In this document: one piece after another, positions 44,956 through 53,218 of the stretch
How the letters are laid out: every line of letters starts with the position of its first letter
Numbering within the stretch: position 1 is the first letter of the stretch
NCBI GenBank assembly: GCA_005772825.1
Contig: SXIP01000138.1
Location: 1-59,312 of the forward strand
Reading direction: 5' to 3'
Length of the DNA stretch: 59,312 nt
From: Methylococcaceae bacterium
Lineage (GTDB): Bacteria > Pseudomonadota > Gammaproteobacteria > Methylococcales > Methylomonadaceae
The notes under the pieces: model-generated
What the model saw: the letters and a program-made list of their open reading frames with translations, nothing else
What the model was told of the DNA's origin: nothing
The model's database searches: none
Made by a program: the position numbers and the translations under genes

Positions 44956-46002
44956 TTAATGATCAACCCCCGCATCATCAAACGTAGCCATTTCATTCAA
45001 AAATCCTAGCGCTGATTGCAGTAACGGAAAAGCGATGGCGACGCCGGAGCCTTCGCCGAGGCGTAGTTCCATAGCCAGCAAGGCCTTGGCGTTAAAGTGG
45101 TTTAATAAGGCTTGGTGGCCTTGTTCGCTGGAGACATGGCTGAACACGCAATAATCCAGCACTTCCGGGTATAGTTTAGCGGCGACCAACAGCGCCGCGC
45201 TGGCTATAAAGCCATCGACCATAATCAGCATGCCCAGTTCGGCGGCTTTCAGATAAGCGCCGACCATCATGGCGATTTCGAAGCCACCGAAGGTTGCCAG
45301 TACCGATAACGGTGCTGTGGTGTTGTCATGGTGTGCAATGGCCTGTTGTAATACGGTCAACTTGTTCTGTAGCTGCTGATCGTTTACGCCGGTACCGCGA
45401 CCGACGCATTGTTCCAGTGGGATAGCCGTCAAGGCGTGCATCAGCAAGGCCGCAGACGAGGTATTGCCGATGCCCATTTCACCGAAACCGGCGCAGTTGC
45501 AGCCCTTTTCATATTGCCGCCTTACGATGTCCGATCCGGCGCGGACAGCTTTCAGACAATCGGCTTCGGTCATGGCCGGATGGCTCAGGAAATTGCGGGT
45601 GCCTTTGCCGATTTTTGCATCGATCAATGCCGGGTGAGTGTCCAGGTCGGCGTTTACTCCGGCATCGACAATCAGCAATTCCAGTTGGTGTTGCCGGGCA
45701 AAAACATTAATCGCAGCGCCTCCGGCCAGGAAATTCGCCACCATTTGCGCGGTAACGATTTGCGGGTAAGCGCTGACGCCCGCTTCGACGATGCCGTGGT
45801 CGCCAGCAAAAATGATGATGCAGGGTTTGTTTAAACTCGGTGTCAGCGTGTTTTGACAGCGACCGATTTGCAAGGCCAGCGCTTCCAGTTGGCCTAAAGA
45901 GCCCAACGGTTTGGTTTTCTGGTCGATTTTGGCTTGTAATGCGGGCGTCAGTGTTGATTTCAGCGGGTGTATAACAAAGTCTAGCGGCACGGTGTATTCC
46001 AT
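44956..46002 (-). CDS. cobT: Nicotinate-nucleotide-dimethylbenzimidazole phosphoribosyltransferase
   Basis: The 348-residue CobT transfers ribose phosphate from nicotinate mononucleotide to 5,6-dimethylbenzimidazole, giving alpha-ribazole phosphate for the lower ligand of cobalamin. Family motifs are KTKPLGSLGQLEALALQ near residue 28, FAGDHGIVEAGVSAYP, GEMGIGNTSSAALL, and the C-terminal LRLGEGSGVA with the catalytic glutamate. The length is normal. The start overlaps the end of bluB by 22 bases, so the enzyme that makes dimethylbenzimidazole and the one that uses it are translated together. No cobalamin riboswitch is evident upstream. Confidence 0.95.
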   Translation of the reverse strand: MEYTVPLDFVIHPLKSTLTPALQAKIDQKTKPLGSLGQLEALALQIGRCQNTLTPSLNKPCIIIFAGDHGIVEAGVSAYPQIVTAQMVANFLAGGAAINVFARQHQLELLIVDAGVNADLDTHPALIDAKIGKGTRNFLSHPAMTEADCLKAVRAGSDIVRRQYEKGCNCAGFGEMGIGNTSSAALLMHALTAIPLEQCVGRGTGVNDQQLQNKLTVLQQAIAHHDNTTAPLSVLATFGGFEIAMMVGAYLKAAELGMLIMVDGFIASAALLVAAKLYPEVLDYCVFSHVSSEQGHQALLNHFNAKALLAMELRLGEGSGVAIAFPLLQSALGFLNEMATFDDAGVDH

Positions 46003-46634
46003 TGGTTTTCAAATAACAAGTTTTTCAGGTCTTTACGATCGGCCCATTGGCTCTGTTCCAGCATCGGTTTATCGTAAAATTTTTCCACATGACCCAGGCA
46101 AAGAACGGCGACGGGTTGACTGTCTTCGGGCATCTGTAACAGCGTTCTCAAGGCTTCGGGTTCAAACAGCGACACCCAGCCTAACCCTAAGCCTTCAGCC
46201 CTTGCCGCCAGCCACATATTTTGAATCGCGCAGGCCAGCGAAGCCAAGTCCATCTCCGGCAAGGTGCGCCGACCGAAAATATGTTGTTGCCGTTGCTCGC
46301 ATAATGCCGCGACCAGCACGACACCGCAGTCCAGAATGCCTTCTACTTTCAGCTTCATGAATTCGTCCTCGCGCTCGTTCAGCGCTTTGGCGGTGAGGAT
46401 GCGTTCCTGCTCGACGAGACCGTGAATTGCTTTGCGCAAGTCGGGGCAGGTGATGCGAATGAACCGCCACGGCTGCATAAATCCGACGCTGGGCGCATGA
46501 TGGGCGGCATCGAGCAAGCGATTCAACAGCTCGGGATCAATCGGATCAGGCAAAAAATGGCGCATATCCCGGCGTTCGTAAATGGCGCGATAAACGGCGG
46601 CACGGTCGGCGTCCGGGTAAGGGGATTGAGGCAT
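45981..46634 (-). CDS. bluB: 5,6-dimethylbenzimidazole synthase
   Basis: This 217-residue nitroreductase-fold flavoprotein cannibalises reduced FMN with O2 to give 5,6-dimethylbenzimidazole. Diagnostic features are YERRDMRHFLPDPIDP (FMN contact region), HHAPSVGFMQPWRFI, and LGWVSLFEPEALRTLLQMP near the end, which separate BluB from general nitroreductases. It is the first gene of a two-gene unit with cobT. Together they allow an aerobic cell to build the lower ligand of B12; other cobalamin genes are not in the window. Confidence 0.94.
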   Translation of the reverse strand: MPQSPYPDADRAAVYRAIYERRDMRHFLPDPIDPELLNRLLDAAHHAPSVGFMQPWRFIRITCPDLRKAIHGLVEQERILTAKALNEREDEFMKLKVEGILDCGVVLVAALCEQRQQHIFGRRTLPEMDLASLACAIQNMWLAARAEGLGLGWVSLFEPEALRTLLQMPEDSQPVAVLCLGHVEKFYDKPMLEQSQWADRKDLKNLLFENQWNTPCR

Positions 46635-46748
46635 GATGAGCTTGATTGGTAATGGAATATCAACATTTAGCGTGCCTTAATGCTAATGGACAGTCGGCTA
46701 AATGGGCGTGTATTATTCTAATAAATTATCGTCAACGAAGGAGTTTAT

Positions 46749-47312
46749 ATGGCCAATCTAGCCTTGGTTCTACCAGAGCAGCCGGTTACGCCCGAAGCGT
46801 ATCTGCTGATGGAAAACGACAATAACATCGGTATCCGCCATGAGTATGTTAACGGTCTCGTCTACGCCATGACCGGGGCAAGCCGTAATCATAACAGAGT
46901 AACTCGCCGCCTTATGAGGCTTTTAGATCAACATTTGCAAGGGTCCTCTTGCGAGCCGTTTCAATCGGATATGAAAGTAAAAATCCAGCGCGGCGACGAT
47001 GTGCGTTTTTACTACCCGGATGTGCAAGTGACTTGCGAGGAGGAAACCGATCGCTATTATAACGAACACCCTTGCTTGATTATGGAAGTTTTGTCCGAGA
47101 CCACGCAGCGCGTTGACCGTACAGAAAAACGCCTGGCCTATCAAATGATCGAACGATTACAGGAGTACGTTCTGCTATCGCAGGATTCCTCCTATCTGGA
47201 AATTTATCGCCGCCGGACCGAGTGGCGGCGTGAGAGTTTTAGCGGAAGCGACAGTATTACGCTGGAATCGGTTGGTTTAACTTTTCGGGTGGAAGAACTT
47301 TACGAAATATAG
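46749..47312 (+). CDS. Uma2-family (DUF820) putative endonuclease
   Basis: The 187-residue protein is a Uma2/DUF820 member: TPEAYLLMENDNNIGIRHEYVNG at the start (split by family variation), GASRNHNRVTRRL, FYYPDVQVTC and LIMEVLSETTQRVDR, the PD-(D/E)XK nuclease-like residues Asp and Glu being in the last two motifs. Uma2 proteins are abundant in cyanobacteria and some proteobacteria, sometimes with transposons; no biological role is established. A second, different copy lies just downstream on the other strand. Confidence 0.88.
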   Translation: MANLALVLPEQPVTPEAYLLMENDNNIGIRHEYVNGLVYAMTGASRNHNRVTRRLMRLLDQHLQGSSCEPFQSDMKVKIQRGDDVRFYYPDVQVTCEEETDRYYNEHPCLIMEVLSETTQRVDRTEKRLAYQMIERLQEYVLLSQDSSYLEIYRRRTEWRRESFSGSDSITLESVGLTFRVEELYEI

Positions 47313-47332
47313 CAAAGTTTACTTGCTCAGCT

Positions 47333-47917
47333 TTAATCTTCATGAACCAAATCGACTTTATCGTAAATATCGCTCAAGGCCAGTGTTTCGCCCAGTTGGG
47401 CAATGGGCAAGTTATCGGTCAGGGCGCTGTATTCGGTTAACAACCATTGCTTGGGCGCTTGTTTGACAAAATGCTCGACATGGACTTTATCCTGGCTGAT
47501 CAGTATATAGTCCTGCAAATCGGGTAGATGACGATAAATTTCAAATTTTCCGCCACGGTCGTAATCTTTGGTGCTGTCGGACAGGACTTCAATCAGCAAT
47601 TGCGCGTTACAAACCGTGTCGCGGCGGTTTTGCCAGTAGTCAGGTTGGCCTTTTATCACCAGGATGTCGGGGTAGGTGAAAGATTCGGTGTCGGGGATCT
47701 GGAGTTTTACATCGCTTGCCAATACACGGTAATCGCGTTTTTTAAACGCAATACCTAAAATGATGCACAGGTTGATAACAATTTGGTTGTGATTAATGGT
47801 GCCGCCTGCCATTGGAAAAACCTCCCCTGCATAATATTCGCTTTTAAATTCGGCGACTTCTTCCGCCGCCAAATAATCTTCAATCGAGTAATGTTTTAAT
47901 ACGGGTACTGTGTTCAT
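47333..47917 (-). CDS. Uma2-family (DUF820) putative endonuclease
   Basis: The 194-residue product starts at 47917 (MNTVPVLKHYSIEDYLAAEE), because the longer in-frame start at 48259 would run far into the reductase gene and reads as non-protein. Motifs are FKSEYYAGEVFPMAGGTINH, FTYPDILVIKG and LLIEVLSDSTKDYDRGGK. It converges with the other Uma2 gene with a 20-base gap; the two share the fold but differ in sequence, so this is not a recent duplication. Confidence 0.9.
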   Translation of the reverse strand: MNTVPVLKHYSIEDYLAAEEVAEFKSEYYAGEVFPMAGGTINHNQIVINLCIILGIAFKKRDYRVLASDVKLQIPDTESFTYPDILVIKGQPDYWQNRRDTVCNAQLLIEVLSDSTKDYDRGGKFEIYRHLPDLQDYILISQDKVHVEHFVKQAPKQWLLTEYSALTDNLPIAQLGETLALSDIYDKVDLVHED

Positions 47918-47960
47918 TGTGTTGACCTGTTGTTTGGCATCTGAGGCAATGGCTTCCTGA

Positions 47961-48974
47961 CTAAACCGCGTATGGATGCACTGCCTCAAACCCATGCACC
48001 TTGGCTTTGGTGGTAAACACAGGCGGCGTCCAGCTTTGTTGTTCCTGCCCCGCGATATAGCCGGCCAGCCAGTTTGCCTGACTGCGTATCGGTAGTACGA
48101 AGGCGTAGAGTTTTCCGTTCGGTAATTCCGCGACATCGCCCAAGGCATAGATGTCTTCATCACTGGTTTGCAGATACTGGTTGACCTTGATGCCTCTGCC
48201 GACTTCCAGACCGGCTTGTTCGGCCAGTTCGGTATGCGGCTTGAAACCGCACGCGACAATCAGCGCATCAAATTCGCTGGTCACATCGGTTTTTACGCAG
48301 ACTTTTTCCTCCTGCTTGATAAAGCCCTGCACCGCCTGATTCAACAACACCTTGACGCCGGAATCCTGTAACACTTTATGCAACAAGGCTGAATCTTCGG
48401 GTTGTAACTGACGTTCCATCAATCGGTCCATGGCATGAAACAGCGTGACTTTATCGCCGACAACGGCGAGGTCGGAAGCGACTTCACAACCGATCAAGCC
48501 TCCGCCGATGATGGCCCACTCAGGTTTCCGGTTTTTATTTACAAGCCCTGTACGAAACTTGCGCAAGGCTTTTAAATCAACCAGGCTGTTCAAACAGAAA
48601 AACAGTTGGCTATAGGGCCTGAAGGGAGGCGGGATGAACGCCGCAGAACCGGGCGCCAGGATCAATTTGTCGTAATTGAGCGATTTTTCCTGACAGGAGC
48701 CTTCAATGGCAATGGTTTTGTTGCTTCGATCAATCGCCGTTATGTCGGCACCGCTGATGACGTTGATGTTATTTTCGCGCAGCTTATCGAAGGTTTTCAG
48801 GATAATGGTTTGTTCGATGGTGTCCTTGCTGAAGCCGCGGGAAAGCAGAGGCCGTGAATAATAGCCGTCATTTTCCCTGGTTATCAACGTAATTTCCGCG
48901 TCTTCGGAGTGTGACCGATATTTTTCCGCGAAACTGACACCGGCTACACCGGAACCTATTATTACGATTTCCAT
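47961..48974 (-). CDS. Rubredoxin-NAD+ reductase-like FAD oxidoreductase
   Basis: This 337-residue flavoprotein has an N-terminal FAD Rossmann fold (IVIIGSGVAGVSFAEKYR), a second NAD fold (PEWAIIGGGLIGCEVASDLA, about 155) and the closing DEDIYALGDVAEL. The length and absence of redox-active CXXC fit a rubredoxin reductase, passing electrons from NAD(P)H to rubredoxin. The rubredoxin gene lies 46 bases upstream on the same strand, which supports this function. Possible end acceptors are an oxygen-reducing or peroxide-reducing enzyme or a hydroxylase, not seen here. Confidence 0.88.
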   Translation of the reverse strand: MEIVIIGSGVAGVSFAEKYRSHSEDAEITLITRENDGYYSRPLLSRGFSKDTIEQTIILKTFDKLRENNINVISGADITAIDRSNKTIAIEGSCQEKSLNYDKLILAPGSAAFIPPPFRPYSQLFFCLNSLVDLKALRKFRTGLVNKNRKPEWAIIGGGLIGCEVASDLAVVGDKVTLFHAMDRLMERQLQPEDSALLHKVLQDSGVKVLLNQAVQGFIKQEEKVCVKTDVTSEFDALIVACGFKPHTELAEQAGLEVGRGIKVNQYLQTSDEDIYALGDVAELPNGKLYAFVLPIRSQANWLAGYIAGQEQQSWTPPVFTTKAKVHGFEAVHPYAV

Positions 48975-49020
48975 ACTGCTCTCCTCTGTACCGGCTGTAG
49001 CCGGTCAAACCATAACCAAA

Positions 49021-49197
49021 TTAAATCATTAATTCAAATTCGCTTTTGTCTACGCCGCATTCAGGACAACGCCAATCATCCGGTATTTCTTCCCAACGCG
49101 TACCGGCTTCAATGCCGGAATCAGGATCGCCTTCCGCTTCATCATAAATATGACCGCAAACGCCGCACTGGTATTTTTTATAATCTGACATCATCAT
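49021..49197 (-). CDS. Rubredoxin
   Basis: A small gene (56-58 residues) below the size usually reported automatically. The translation contains [17 protein letters not shown], then [17 protein letters not shown], giving the two CXXCG iron knuckles of rubredoxin with normal spacing. Three successive ATG codons (49197, 49194, 49191) make the exact start uncertain; an AGAG ribosome site lies just upstream. It is the one-electron partner of the reductase gene downstream. Confidence 0.95.
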   Translation of the reverse strand: MMMSDYKKYQCGVCGHIYDEAEGDPDSGIEAGTRWEEIPDDWRCPECGVDKSEFELMI

Positions 49198-49300
49198 TGT
49201 TCTCTTTTAAAGTGTTTATTCAGTATATATTCTACTTTTTGGGATGACCCCTTAAAGTGGGCCTGACTGTAACAGTTCTATTGTAATTTTCAATGCAAAT

Positions 49301-50428
49301 TTATTTAAACGGCAGGTAAGAGGCTGCATCCTGTTTATAGATTTGGATGGCTTGTTGTTCCCTCGCTAAAAATTGTTCGATCGCTTTTGCAAACCGGGCG
49401 TCTTTAAGCCAATGCGCCGAATAGGTCGACACCGGCTCAAATCCACGGGAAATTTTATGTTCGCCCTGCGCACCGGAATCGAAGCGCTGCAAGCCGTGTT
49501 CAAGACAATAATCCAGGCCCTGGTAATAGCAGGCTTCAAAGTGCAGGGCGTTATACTCTTCATAACAACCCCAATAGCGGCCATACAGGGTATCGTTGCC
49601 GATAAAGCTCAGCGCGGCGCCGACATAGCGCTTGTCTTTGACGGCCAGCACCAGCAATAACCTATCACCCATCGTTGCCGCAAGTTGCTGAAAAAACGCT
49701 TCATTTAAGTAGGGCTGCGAGCCTTTTTTTAAGTAGGTCATGGTATAAAATTGGAAAAACACCTGCCATTGCTGTGCGCTGGCGGCTTTCCCGGTAATGC
49801 GCAACAGTTCGACACCTTGCTCATCGACCTTGCGCCGTTCCCGTTTGATCATTTTGCGCTTGGCTGCGTTTAATGTATCCAGAAAATCATTAAAATCCCG
49901 GTAGCCTTTGTTAAACCACTGAAACTGCACGCCCTCGCGTATTCCCAATCCCAATGAACGCAACAATTCGGTTTGTTGCAAGTCGGGAAACAGGCAATGC
50001 CATGAAGAAGCGTCCTGTTGTTCGGACAGTTGTTTGATAAATGCCAGCAACAGACGGGTAATTTCAAGCCGATCACCCGTGTCTTTGACACAGAGGCGCG
50101 CGCCTTGACAAGGCGTAAAGGGGATGGCGGTCAGCCATTTGGGATAATAGTCCAGCCCGGACTGGTGATAGGCATGCGCCCATTGATGGTCGAAAACGTA
50201 TTCGCCGCGTGAATGGCTTTTAAGATACAGCGGCATGAAAGCAAGCAATTCATCGTCTTTCATCACCAGTAGGTGCGCAGGCAACCAGCCGGTTTGCTCC
50301 GATACCGAGCCGCTTTGCTCCAGTGCCGATAAAAACTCATGACGCAGAAAGGGATAAGCCTCACCGGCAAGATGATTCCACGCTAGCCTATCTACCTGCG
50401 CCATGCTGTTGATCATTTTTATTTGCAT
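49301..50428 (-). CDS. GNAT/FemAB-like acyltransferase (COG3146 family)
   Basis: The 375-residue protein belongs to the COG3146 group: LAGEAYPFLRHEFLSALE near the start, EYVFDHQWAHAY, IPFTPCQGARL, a basic KRKMIKRERRKV linker, and GRYWGCYEEYNALHFEACYY with FDSGAQGEHKISRG at the end. The fold has two GNAT-like halves related to the FemAB peptidyl transferases; the substrate is not known. It is downstream of the permease gene on the minus strand with a 51-base gap. Confidence 0.85.
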   Translation of the reverse strand: MQIKMINSMAQVDRLAWNHLAGEAYPFLRHEFLSALEQSGSVSEQTGWLPAHLLVMKDDELLAFMPLYLKSHSRGEYVFDHQWAHAYHQSGLDYYPKWLTAIPFTPCQGARLCVKDTGDRLEITRLLLAFIKQLSEQQDASSWHCLFPDLQQTELLRSLGLGIREGVQFQWFNKGYRDFNDFLDTLNAAKRKMIKRERRKVDEQGVELLRITGKAASAQQWQVFFQFYTMTYLKKGSQPYLNEAFFQQLAATMGDRLLLVLAVKDKRYVGAALSFIGNDTLYGRYWGCYEEYNALHFEACYYQGLDYCLEHGLQRFDSGAQGEHKISRGFEPVSTYSAHWLKDARFAKAIEQFLAREQQAIQIYKQDAASYLPFK

Positions 50429-50479
50429 GAAAAACTGTTGGCTATTTTTAGTGCTTTTCGTGAGCAGCGATCATGGGCA

Positions 50480-51838
50480 TTATTCGTTAATACTACGCCG
50501 CGGATCAAAAGCATCCTGCACGGTATCGGCAAACAGGTTGGCGGCCAGCACCAGCGCGAACATAAACACAAAAGCGGCGGACAAGGACCACCAAACTACC
50601 GGTTCTCGGGCCATTTCCAGACGCGCGCCGTTAATCATGTTGCCCCAACTGTAAGTGGTCGGATCGACGCCGATATTGATATAGGACAACACGGCTTCGG
50701 CCAGGACCAGCGAACTGAAATCCAGCACTACCGAAATTAACACGATGTGCATGACATTGGGCAGGATGTGGCGTAGCAAAATCCGGCCCTGTTTGACGCC
50801 CAGGGCATGGGCCGCCTGCACGTATTCCATTTCCCGAAGCTTCAGGGTTTCCGCCCTGAGCAATCGGCACAAGCCGGTCCAACTGGTTACACCGAGAATC
50901 AGGCAAAGAAACAGCAGGCGCATATCCGCGCGCACCACGACGCTGGTGAAATCGGCTTCGTGATTGGCCATATAAACCTGAACGACCAGGATAGATGCGG
51001 CTATCAACAACACGCCGGGAATGGAATTTAACGTCGTGTAGATATATTGAATGACATCGTCCACCCAGCCGCGGAAAAAACCGGCGAGGATGCCGAAAAT
51101 GATCGCCATCGGCAACATGATCAAGGTTGTCAACGTGCCGATAACCAGGCCGGTGCGTATGCTTTTTACGGCTTGATAAAACACGTCTTCGCCGACTTTG
51201 TCCGTGCCCAGGACGTGGTAATAGGCGGATAAATCGATCAGCGTGTAAGCGAGCGTGATAATAATAAAGATGACCGCCCAAATGGTGACGGCTGATTCGC
51301 TGCTTTTGGTATTTGCGTTAGCCGACATGTTGCGGGTAAGCCGGACCGCACCGTTTACACCCAGATACACGAGCAAAAACAAGCCGACACCTTTTGCAAA
51401 ACCCAGTCCGGTTTTTTGCAACACATCAGGCAGATGCTGGGTGTCCGGATCATCCAGATGCCTGCCGCCGAACTCCAGGCGCGGATAGCCCCATTGCATG
51501 GTGCCGTCTGCTGTCGCCATCATTTCTTTGCTGTAAAGCGTTGTTGCAAAAGGCGCCGAATAGGTTTTTTCGCCATGCTCCCGGAGCGGTGTCGCCCAAT
51601 CATCCAGAAGGCTGATAATTTCATTGCCTTTATCATTGGCAGGCTTGAAATGCACGGAATCCAGCAAGCCGATCAGCACAAAGAATACCAGCACCACCAG
51701 CGACACCATGCCGGTTTTATTACCCGCTATTTGTTGCAAGGGGCGCTTAATGTGTTCCTGACCGCAGAGATAAAATCCCAAGCCCAGCATGGTCAGAATC
51801 AGCGAAAAAATCAGCGCGTCAGTCCATAAAATAATCAT
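50480..51838 (-). CDS. Peptide ABC transporter permease (OppC/DppC/YejE type)
   Basis: The 452-residue inner-membrane permease has an N-terminal half with two helices and a periplasmic domain (DGTMQWGYPRLEFGG), a spacer with two helices, and a C-terminal transport core (about 250-440) with the coupling motif AHALGVKQGRILLRHILPNV. The end, NLFADTVQDAFDPR, is typical of OppC-type proteins. It should pair with an OppB-type permease, the best candidate being at 12223-13203. The start overlaps the end of the antitoxin gene by 20 bases, an odd neighbour for a transporter. Confidence 0.9.
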   Translation of the reverse strand: MIILWTDALIFSLILTMLGLGFYLCGQEHIKRPLQQIAGNKTGMVSLVVLVFFVLIGLLDSVHFKPANDKGNEIISLLDDWATPLREHGEKTYSAPFATTLYSKEMMATADGTMQWGYPRLEFGGRHLDDPDTQHLPDVLQKTGLGFAKGVGLFLLVYLGVNGAVRLTRNMSANANTKSSESAVTIWAVIFIIITLAYTLIDLSAYYHVLGTDKVGEDVFYQAVKSIRTGLVIGTLTTLIMLPMAIIFGILAGFFRGWVDDVIQYIYTTLNSIPGVLLIAASILVVQVYMANHEADFTSVVVRADMRLLFLCLILGVTSWTGLCRLLRAETLKLREMEYVQAAHALGVKQGRILLRHILPNVMHIVLISVVLDFSSLVLAEAVLSYINIGVDPTTYSWGNMINGARLEMAREPVVWWSLSAAFVFMFALVLAANLFADTVQDAFDPRRSINE

Positions 51839-52124
51839 TACGAAAACCTATAGCGGTAATTTTTTTATACGTTAACGCTGCTTTTTTCATTCGTTCCGTC
51901 GGTTCCGGCGGATTATCCAGCAGGGCAAAAAACATCTGCCAATCATTGCTGTCGAAGCGGGTTTTTTCATGTTCTGCAATAACAGTCTGTGCCTTTTCAC
52001 GAATACTTTGTCTGATAAATTTACTTTTGTCCAAATTGGCATAGCTTCTCGCTTGTTCAAGGACCTGCAATGTCACCGCATCGATCCGAATTTTTAATAC
52101 CGCCTGCTTATTGGTTGCTGTCAT
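51819..52124 (-). CDS. DUF1778/TacA-like ribbon-helix-helix antitoxin, orphan
   Basis: The 101-residue protein has an RHH-type N-terminus (AVLKIRIDAVTLQVLEQA, KSKFIRQSIREKAQ) and the DUF1778 toxin-neutralising segment TRFDSNDWQMFFALLDNPPE. These antitoxins are normally followed at once by a GNAT toxin (TacT/AtaT) that acetylates charged tRNA. Here the next gene is an ABC permease, and the last ~15 residues (YKKITAIGFRNDYFMD) are unlike the family, overlapping the permease start. So the operon was broken and the antitoxin end replaced. Confidence 0.85.
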   Translation of the reverse strand: MTATNKQAVLKIRIDAVTLQVLEQARSYANLDKSKFIRQSIREKAQTVIAEHEKTRFDSNDWQMFFALLDNPPEPTERMKKAALTYKKITAIGFRNDYFMD

Positions 52125-52435
52125 AATTTACCTCGCTTTGTGTCCCTGAATTTATAATAAATCGGCCCATTGTACCCACAAACTGCAAGAGCACCCACTT
52201 CTACTTTCACGGTGATCCCGCTATGCCAAATAAGCTGTCATTCCGGCATACCCTCAGGCGGACAAGTGGATTGCCGGAGCCGATAGATCGCTTTTTACGA
52301 TGTTTGCAAAAATTTATCTGATTTATCTGCGGGACGGCGCACTATTGTCGTAACAGATGATCAAAATAATTAAAAAAGGCGGGTTGAAAAAGCTATACTC
52401 AACAGACTTCCACAGGTAGCGATAAGAGAGACCAA
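52125..52435. promoter_or_regulatory. Divergent promoter region of the antitoxin and the STAS gene
   Basis: This gap of 311 bases holds no gene. A 6-bp inverted repeat (TATGCC / GGCATA) is at about 52223-52251. The region just before the STAS gene is A/T-rich with a ribosome site (AAGAGAG). No clear promoter hexamers at good spacing. Confidence 0.3.
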
Positions 52436-52774
52436 ATGAATTTGAATCTGGAAAAAATAAACGGTGTCAGCGTACTTTTTGTTCAGGAAGAAAGAATAGA
52501 CGCGCATAATTCGAGTGAATTAAAGGAAGCACTACTGCATATGATAGAACAGGGTGATGTCACTATTATTGTTCAGTTAGAGCAGGTGCGTTTTATCGAT
52601 AGCTCGGGATTGGGCGCGTTGCTGTCGGGTTATAAAAATGCGGCGGCAAAATCAGGCAAGCTTGCTTTGGCCTGTTGCAGGCAACAGGTATTATCGATGT
52701 TTGAGCTAACCCGGTTGAATAGGGTCTTTGAGATTTATGCTGATTTGAACGAAGCTTTTGACAATGAAACCTAG
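52436..52774 (+). CDS. STAS-domain anti-sigma-factor antagonist
   Basis: The 112-residue protein is a single STAS domain like SpoIIAA/RsbV. The phosphorylatable site is in FIDSSGLGALLSGY, preceded by strand VTIIVQLEQV. It should bind the ATPase-type kinase encoded next; its phosphorylation state switches a partner. The two genes are separated by 9 bases. In Gram-negatives such pairs often control biofilm or surface functions instead of a sigma factor; no sigma factor or PP2C phosphatase gene is nearby. Confidence 0.92.
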   Translation: MNLNLEKINGVSVLFVQEERIDAHNSSELKEALLHMIEQGDVTIIVQLEQVRFIDSSGLGALLSGYKNAAAKSGKLALACCRQQVLSMFELTRLNRVFEIYADLNEAFDNET

Positions 52775-52783
52775 AGGTCGTGT

Positions 52784-53206
52784 ATGTGCGTTTCGACGAT
52801 TCAGATAGATGTTATTATCCCGACACAAACCAAATACCTGAATTTGATCGGGAGTATTGGTGAGCGTATAGCCAAGGAACTGGATCATTATGCCGGTGAC
52901 CGGGAGGCCTTGGCTTACCATCTAAACCTGGTATTGACGGAAGCGACCGCAAACGCCATCAAACATGCCAATTATGATAACCCGAAAGACACGGTCAGAA
53001 TCCTGATTCATATTCAGGATAATGAACTGAATATCAAGGTTTATGATCACGGACAGGGCTTTGATCTGGAATCGGTGCCGCTGCCCGATTTTGAACATCC
53101 GAGAGAAGGTGGCATGGGTTTATATCTCATTCGGACATTAATGGATTCAGTCACCTATACCAAACTGGATGATTGCAATGTCCTGGAAATCATCAAATAT
53201 CTGTAG
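52784..53206 (+). CDS. RsbW/SpoIIAB-like serine kinase (HATPase)
   Basis: This 140-residue GHKL ATPase has the N box LTEATANAIKHAN, G1 VYDHGQGFD and G2 GGMGLYLIRTLMD, as in RsbW-type anti-sigma kinases. It lacks membrane and dimerisation domains of a sensor kinase. Paired with the STAS gene just upstream, it forms a partner-switching module that phosphorylates the STAS protein and may bind a further target. The glutamate dehydrogenase gene starts 12 bases later, apparently in the same transcript. Confidence 0.92.
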   Translation: MCVSTIQIDVIIPTQTKYLNLIGSIGERIAKELDHYAGDREALAYHLNLVLTEATANAIKHANYDNPKDTVRILIHIQDNELNIKVYDHGQGFDLESVPLPDFEHPREGGMGLYLIRTLMDSVTYTKLDDCNVLEIIKYL

Positions 53207-53218
53207 CGAGGGCGGGCT

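Noticed and set aside
46635-46748. Cobalamin riboswitch upstream of bluB-cobT
   Set aside because: The gap is only 114 bases to the next gene and shows no B12-box-like sequence.
46749-47917. Uma2 pair as a transposon or recent duplication
   Set aside because: The two proteins share only family motifs, are in opposite orientation, and no terminal repeats or transposase are present.
47918-48259. Long N-terminal extension of the second Uma2 protein
   Set aside because: The extension is the reductase gene read in another frame; family members start at 47917.
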